This document shows, piece by piece, positions 58,901 to 64,000 of a stretch of DNA of 64,000 bases. This stretch comes from Gyrodactylus bullatarudis (Eukaryota > Platyhelminthes > Monogenea > Gyrodactylidea > Gyrodactylidae): assembly GCA_012064415.1 (NCBI GenBank), contig SSNU01000029.1, positions 62,001 to 126,000 on the forward strand, given 5' to 3'. The notes beneath the pieces are model-generated. The model saw only the letters and a list, made by a program, of their open reading frames with translations, was not told the origin of the DNA and made no database searches. Each line of letters starts with the position of its first letter. Position 1 is the stretch's first letter. The position numbers and the translations under genes are program-made.

Positions 58901-61900
58901 TGGTATGGAAAAGTAGAAAAAGTTCCTTACAAGTCATCATTGGGAATAATTTGAAGAACTTTTTAAATTGGCTCCATTTGAAAAAATATCATGGATGAGA
59001 TTTTAGGAAATACCTCATGATCGTTTTCAACCATTTTCACTGTCAAGAATTTCAATAAAATTCTCAAATTAATCGTCGGAATCGTATAAATAACTGCGAT
59101 AAGATATTTATGAATGATATAAACTCGTCAAGTGGAAATTTACGAATGTTGCATCCTTAGATGTAAGAAATCTATAATAACATCACGGGAAAAGCAATTT
59201 TATTCCAGCTCTCAAGAGGTATATTTTCAAGATATAGTTCAAAAGATTAGTTCACTATTTGATTTTGCTTTTCAGACAAGTACCGATTGAAATTTGATTG
59301 GGTTATTCTCAAAAGTAGCTCCAACTGGATTTGATTTTTAATTTTTCTGGAATATAAAACTTTGCTGTTTTGTTAATTCCTTTTACTCAATAAGTAGGAA
59401 TAATTTATTTTCCGTTTAGGACTTCTTTTGAGGGTAATCCAAATACTGTACTCTATTTATAAACTTCAATTTTTTGAAAGGATTTCAAAAATATGACCAA
59501 ATAGGTTGATATTTTAGATAGTTTCTTTTTATCAATCATGATTAAAAGCCTTATTTTCAAACGTGTTATTCGATTATCTTAAAAAATCGTTTCGATATCT
59601 ACTCGAAAGTATTTGCATTTAAAAATTATTTTTTTTAATTTCAAGGGCTTCCAAAAATATTCGATAAGGTTCATTCAAAATTACTGTTATAGATATTAAA
59701 GAAAGCCTAATTTTTCAACTTTTCCCAGTCTTAATCTTATTTTAAAGATAATCGATAACCAAGCATTTTTTCTATAAACAATACGTTTTCGAGTTTGTTC
59801 TGATATACAAATTCTCGATTGAAAATGACAATTCTAAACACGCGCCAAGATTTTTTCAATGAATTTTACAACAAAAAACTACAAAATTATGATTTTGAAT
59901 AGTTTTTTGCATAATTTAAAATAAAAATAGGGATTATAAAGATTGAATCTTTACACATGTTGAAAGAAATTCCTAGGAAATTAGTTGAATTTTGATGATT
60001 TTAGGGAAAATGGGATTTTTGCATATCAAAACAAAAAAATTTTATTTCGATTTTCAAAATTATGTTTTTCTCAGTTAAAGTATAAATTATAATTTCATTG
60101 AAACATGGAAAAATTTTTGGTTTAATTACAAAAAGTCTAAGTGTAAAAGTCATTTTTTACAATTGGTCTAATTCCTTTTTACAAAAAGTCTAAGATCTAT
60201 TCGGTGTATTATCAAATGGCCTAAGTCTGTTTACAGAAAGTATAAGTGGTATTGCGGATATTATCATTTGGTCTAACAAATTTACACGTTTTATAACTAT
60301 ACATGAAGTATTTATCACTTGGACTAAGATTTTTTACACTTTTCACAAACATGAATGAAGTAATTAACACTTCATATAAGTTATTTTACACTCTATGAAA
60401 TTATAAAAGTTATAAAATTCAAGAATTCTTCAAATGGCAATCTCTAAATAATCCGAATACATACACCAAGATAGAAGAAGATGGAGCATTGAAATCTGCT
60501 TTTATATGCCTAAACATTTGTCAGATAGCTTTTTCCTATAGCCTTCCACTGATAGTTCTTGATGGATGCCATTTTAAATCAAGTAACTACACGTTGTTGA
60601 CAGCAACTGGCATCGATGGAGCGAATGAAATATTTCCTATTGCAATTCAGATCACATATTCTGAATGTCTTGCTTCATGGAGTTTCTTTCTATCGAATTT
60701 AAACTCCTGTCTTAAACTAAATGAAAAATCTGATTTGGTCATTTTATCCGATCGCGAAAAAGGTATAGCCTCAAGTGTAGAGAATATTTTGCCAAATACT
60801 ACCGATTCTTTCTGTGTTTTCCATATCGGGGAAAATGTTAAAAATCTTTTCAAGATAGATGTCAATTATCATTTATTCAATGTAGCCAAAGCAATCATAA
60901 GAAATTCATTTTTGAATTGCATGCAAAAGATAATGGAGATTAGTCCACAGGCTCACGAATACATAATGAATATTCCGCATAAAATCTGGGCAGAATATGC
61001 TGTAGGACGCTGTCGATATGGTAATATAACGTCTAATATTTCAAGAAGAAAAATATTCGCCATCATTTCAACAAAGAACTCTATCCGGTATACTTCCAAA
61101 ATAAATTGGATACTCAGATAAACGAAGCTAAATATCTAAAAATTTTAGAATCAGATGAACTGAAGGTGTATCGTGTAGGTGCCGAAGACTTAATATACTT
61201 CACCGAATTGTGAATTTAAATAATAAATCTTGTTCCTGTAATTTTATTGCTCACAATGGCTACCCATGTAAGCACCTTATAGCTTGTATATCTTCATGTG
61301 GTGATAATATCGATGATTACATTCAAGAATTTTTCAAGAGATCTAGTTTGATAAAAGCTTATAACGCACCCTTCAATTTTTGCGATCTCCAAAATCTTGA
61401 TGACATAGAATTAGAGGCTATCGAAACGAATTTGAAAAGAGGAAGACCAAAAAAGAAAAGAATGCGGTCAAAAGCGGAAAAAATTATTTGAATGATATAT
61501 TTTCAATAAAAAAGCTAATTCTCAACTATTTTTTAAATTTTGAACTAAGACTTAATGTAAAAATCTTAGTCCAAGTGATAAATACTTCATGTATAGTTAT
61601 AAAACGTGTAAATTTGTTAGACCAAATGATAATATCCGCAATACCACTTATACTTTCTGTAAACAGACTTAGGCCATTTGATAATACACCGAATAGATCT
61701 TAGACTTTTTGTAAAAAGGAATTAGACCAATTGTAAAAAATGACTTTTACACTTAGACTTTTTGTAATTAACCCAAAATTTTTTGGGGGAAAATTAATTT
61801 CGAATTGCCCTAATAAATATCCTTTTCTAGCCAAGAATACTGGTTTTGTTGAAAATGAGCCGAATCCAAATCCCCATAACTCAGATCATTTCCTTGGTCT

Positions 61901-62558
61901 GGGAATGCCCAAGCATCATGCCCTGGACGGTGAATTCTCTATAGAAAGTGAAGATGTAAGTTTGAAAGAAATTATTTTGTCTTCAAGAATCTTTGAATTC
62001 AAGATCAATAATAATCAACATATTTCTTATTATAATGAGATCAATTAATGAAAAGTACCCCTTTTGAAATATTTTATTTTTTTCTAATCTTAGAGATTCA
62101 AACAATCAATAAATTCGTCTTCAAAATTCCATTTGATTTTTGTAAAAGTTTTTGGTGATATTTTTGATTAATTACAATAAGTGAAAATCAAGTATTCCCA
62201 CTTGAAATCCCTGTAACCTTGATTGTTCTAGAACCGTCAATGAGGAAGATTACATATTTTTTGTTTTCAAATATTTACTAAAATAAATTATAATTTACTC
62301 CAGCCTCAACATTGTGATGAGCTGAATAAAATTATTATGGTACTCGAACTTTGCGAGTTACTGAGTGAACTTGCTGAACGTCGAGCTGCTGCTCTATCAG
62401 ACTGCACTGCAAATAACAATACCTATGATTTTTCAAATCCAGCCAATTCATCTCCATCAAAACAAACCATTCAGTATAATTCAGAAGCTCAAAGGATTGT
62501 TGAACAAATTGTTCTTTATCAAAGGATTCTCTACTATCTTAAATATGTTTTTGTCCAG
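55957..62558 (+). CDS. ULK: Autophagy-initiating kinase ULK/Atg1 (unc-51 family), 3' incomplete
   Basis: Eleven exons: 55957-56046, 56069-56206, 56239-56308, 56338-56758, 56887-57214, 58049-58150, 58209-58402, 58589-58745, 58801-58855, 61831-61955, 62304-62558; GT-AG and phase-consistent, 645 codons so far. The last exon ends in a GTAAAT donor and the rest lies beyond the window. The kinase domain (1-275) has GNGAFAIVYKG, VAIKIM, LVMEYCNCGDLSEYL, HRDLKPGN, LADFGFAR and MCGSPMYMAPEV, very close to ULK1/2. The linker is Ser/Asn-rich and holds KNDGFIIIDK, like the DDFVMV motif of ULK1. Exon 11 opens the C-terminal EAT/MIT region (CDELNKIIMVLELCELLSE ... IVEQIVLYQRILYYL) that binds Atg13 and membranes. 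Introns of 22, 32 and 29 nt stand beside one of 2975 nt containing a MULE. The exon 9-10 junction spans that insertion and is less certain. Confidence 0.88.
57215..58048. other. ULK intron 5 (834 nt)
   Basis: AT-rich, no gene or known repeat recognised. A sentence of AATCTCCAGGTTATCGGGAG near 57790 is the only non-AT-rich part. Confidence 0.5.
58856..60109. other. ULK intron 9, left of the MULE
   Basis: About 1.25 kb of AT-rich sequence with decayed pieces. The stretch 59700-59760 (CTAATTTTTCAACTTTTCCCAGTCTTAATC) matches 49505-49560 in an INTS9 intron, so a dispersed repeat is shared by the two genes. Confidence 0.45.
60119..61774 (+). mobile_element. MULE (Mutator-like) transposon in a ULK intron
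   Basis: 1656 bp with inverted repeats of about 220 bp (60119-60340 and 61556-61774); left start GGTTTAATTACAAAAAGTC, right end its near-complement. The 9-bp AAAATTTTT is repeated at 60110-60118 and 61775-61783, the duplication length typical of Mutator elements; because it is low-complexity, chance is not fully excluded. The arms contain spaced copies of a GTCTAAG-like unit. It encodes a shortened transposase. Confidence 0.85.
60420..61491 (+). pseudogene. MULE transposase, internally deleted
   Basis: The first frame (to 61121) is the MULE catalytic domain: IVLDGCHFKSSNYTLLTATG, AIQITYSECLASWSFFL, LVILSDREKGI and FCVFHIGENVKNLF. After NISR the frame goes astray. A second frame (61210-61491) gives the SWIM zinc finger CSCNFIAHNGYPCKHLIAC and an AT-hook with basic tail (KRGRPKKKRMRSKAEK). 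The N-terminal zinc-finger region and the part between catalytic core and SWIM are missing, so the protein is too short to work. The 13.4-kb relic shares the C-terminus. Confidence 0.8.
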
Positions 62559-62590
62559 GTAAATATATTTTCAAAAGCATTTATCCTATA

Positions 62591-63879
62591 TAAAGCTAAA
62601 GTTGGTTGATATGAAGTTGGGAATCTATGATTTTTACGAAAAACTCGGTTTTTTCATCAAAAATTGGAATATACAGCTATTCTCGATGAATTTGGGAATT
62701 CATGATTTTTACAAAAATCTCATTTTTTCATCAATGTATTGAAAATTTTGAAAGATTTTTTGGTAACTGATTCAAAATGTACACTTTTACTGAATTGAGA
62801 AAAAAAAATTGGAAAAAAGTTTTTTTTGGAAAATTTTAGAGAAATTTTAAAATTCGAGATGGCGCGATTTTTTTAAACTTTGAGTTGAAAATTTTTGTTG
62901 ATTTCAAGGTCTGAGAGCAATCAAACGTTATTTTTCAGGATCATCATTTGACAAAGAAAATATTTACTTTTTTTCATTTTTTTGTAAAAACTCGTCATTT
63001 TGAAATGATCTTGGATCACCCTATTTTAACATTTTCCAAGCAGTAAAAATGATCGAAAAATAGGAAGTGTACTTTTCCACGTTATTAGTGTGTTTTTTCA
63101 AAAGAATGAAAAAAAAGTAAATATTTTCTTTGTCAAATGATGATCCTGAAAAATAACGTTTGATTCCTCTCAGACCTTGAAATCAACAAAAATTTTCAAC
63201 TCAAAGTTTAAAAAAATCGCGCCATCTCGAATTTTAAAATTTCTCTAAAATTTTCCAAAAAAAACTTTTTTCCAATTTTTTTTTCTCAATTCAGTAAAAG
63301 TGTACATTTTGAATCAGAATTTTCGATACCTTGAGATTTTTGTAAAAATCATGAATTCCCAAATTCATCGAGAATAGCTTTATAAAAGATCTTTTGAAAT
63401 CCTACTCATGTTAACCACTTTTATGATTTGAAGAAAAAATTTCTATAAAAAAATTATTTTCATGAAAAATATGGTCATTTTTCGAATTTCGATTTGGTGT
63501 TAAAATCCCATTTTTTTGAACTTTGAACTCAAAATTTATATTGATTTGAAAGTGGAACTATGGTTAATATATGTTTTTTAGAATCAGAACTAGAGAAGAA
63601 AGTCGAATATGCTTAATTTATTCTAATGCATATTGAATCCGAAATATTATCACTTAACTGGTTAGAATCATCGAAATCGACAAAAATTTTGGGTTCATAA
63701 GTTGAAAAAGTGGAAATTTGGTCAGATTGATTTTTTTCGGAAATTTTTCAAATATCCTCATCTTATTAGCTTATTCCGTTTTAGAATTCAATAAATTATT
63801 TTTTTTCTGTGAATCTGGAGAAAAATATCGAGTTTTTCGTAAAAATAGTAAATTCTCATCTTCATGTCAACTAGCTTTA
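62591..63879. repeat. Host foldback/MITE (family A/B composite) in the last ULK intron
   Basis: Begins TAAAGCTA (62591) with the family A left arm and ends TAGCTTTA (63872-63879) with a family B right arm. Family A core sequence (GATTTGGTGTTAAAATCCC) is at about 63490-63510. It is split by the younger element 62673-63382. Confidence 0.7.
62673..63382. repeat. Nested foldback element, about 300-bp near-perfect arms
   Basis: Left arm about 62673-62970 and right arm about 63090-63382 are nearly perfect inverted copies; the termini TACAGCTATTCTCG and the inverse of TAAAGCTATTCTCG are flanked by TA (62671-62672 and 63383-63384). It interrupts the host repeat between GGAATA and AAAGATC, which are contiguous in other family A copies. 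The central 120 bp is unique. No protein. Confidence 0.85.
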
Positions 63880-64000
63880 TTTCTAGCTGGATATTATTTT
63901 CTGCATTGAAATTCCTGAAAAATGAGAAATAGTTTTGGATATAGCTGAAGCGTCTCTTTCATCGAGTTAGCCAGTTGACTAACTTAGTACAGAAATGTCT

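Noticed and set aside
1..64000. CRISPR arrays, prokaryotic operons, rRNA or functional tRNA genes
   Set aside because: No regularly spaced repeats, no ribosome-binding-site gene clusters, and no intact cloverleaf; the window is intron-containing eukaryotic DNA.

Overview
The window is AT-rich eukaryotic DNA, almost certainly from an animal. It carries an Integrator subunit (INTS9), an ataxin-7/SAGA subunit, an Atg1/ULK kinase, a MIX23 protein and two G-protein-coupled receptors, all split by GT-AG introns except one receptor. The most telling trait is intron length. Many introns are only 22-32 nt, and each must be removed to keep frame and family alignment; the same genes also hold introns of 1-4 kb filled with repeats. 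Introns of this size in animals are best known from dicyemid mesozoans, so a mesozoan (dicyemid or orthonectid) or another strongly derived spiralian is my inference. The neuropeptide-type receptors would suit an animal with a nervous system. The species is not identified.

Layout. 1-6.2 kb: the 3' half of a class B (secretin-type) receptor on +, with a 2.6-kb intron holding a foldback element and a Penelope-like fragment. 6.2-9.5 kb: foldback elements with very long, sometimes perfect arms. 9.5-24.6 kb: a transposon graveyard with LINE, Gypsy, an integrase-like fragment, Penelope RT, Tigger/pogo, MULE, an unidentified acidic ORF, a complete but frameshifted hAT with its 8-bp target duplication, a second hAT, piggyBac, a nearly full-length LINE, and an inverted LINE copy. 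24.6-40 kb: mainly MITE/foldback repeats and gene-poor DNA, interrupted by an intronless class A receptor (- strand, 29.4-30.7 kb), a possible receptor-channel exon at 32.4 kb and a second Penelope fragment carrying a hammerhead ribozyme motif.

40.2-64 kb is a compact gene island: INTS9 (-), MIX23 (+), ATXN7-like (-), ULK/Atg1 (+). INTS9 and MIX23 start head to head 73 bp apart. MIX23 and ATXN7 stop codons lie 48 bp apart, tail to tail. ATXN7 and ULK start head to head. Transposons sit in introns: an intact-looking Tc1 element in ATXN7, a MULE with 9-bp target duplication in ULK, and nested MITEs in the last ULK intron. INTS9 (snRNA and promoter-proximal RNA processing) and ATXN7 (SAGA deubiquitinase module) act in the nucleus; ULK starts autophagy; MIX23 belongs to mitochondria. 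Sharing of promoter space rather than pathway explains their neighbourhood.

Gene models were assembled by eye from splice sites, reading frame and remembered family motifs. Exon junctions marked as phase-consistent were checked by arithmetic; nothing was aligned by program.
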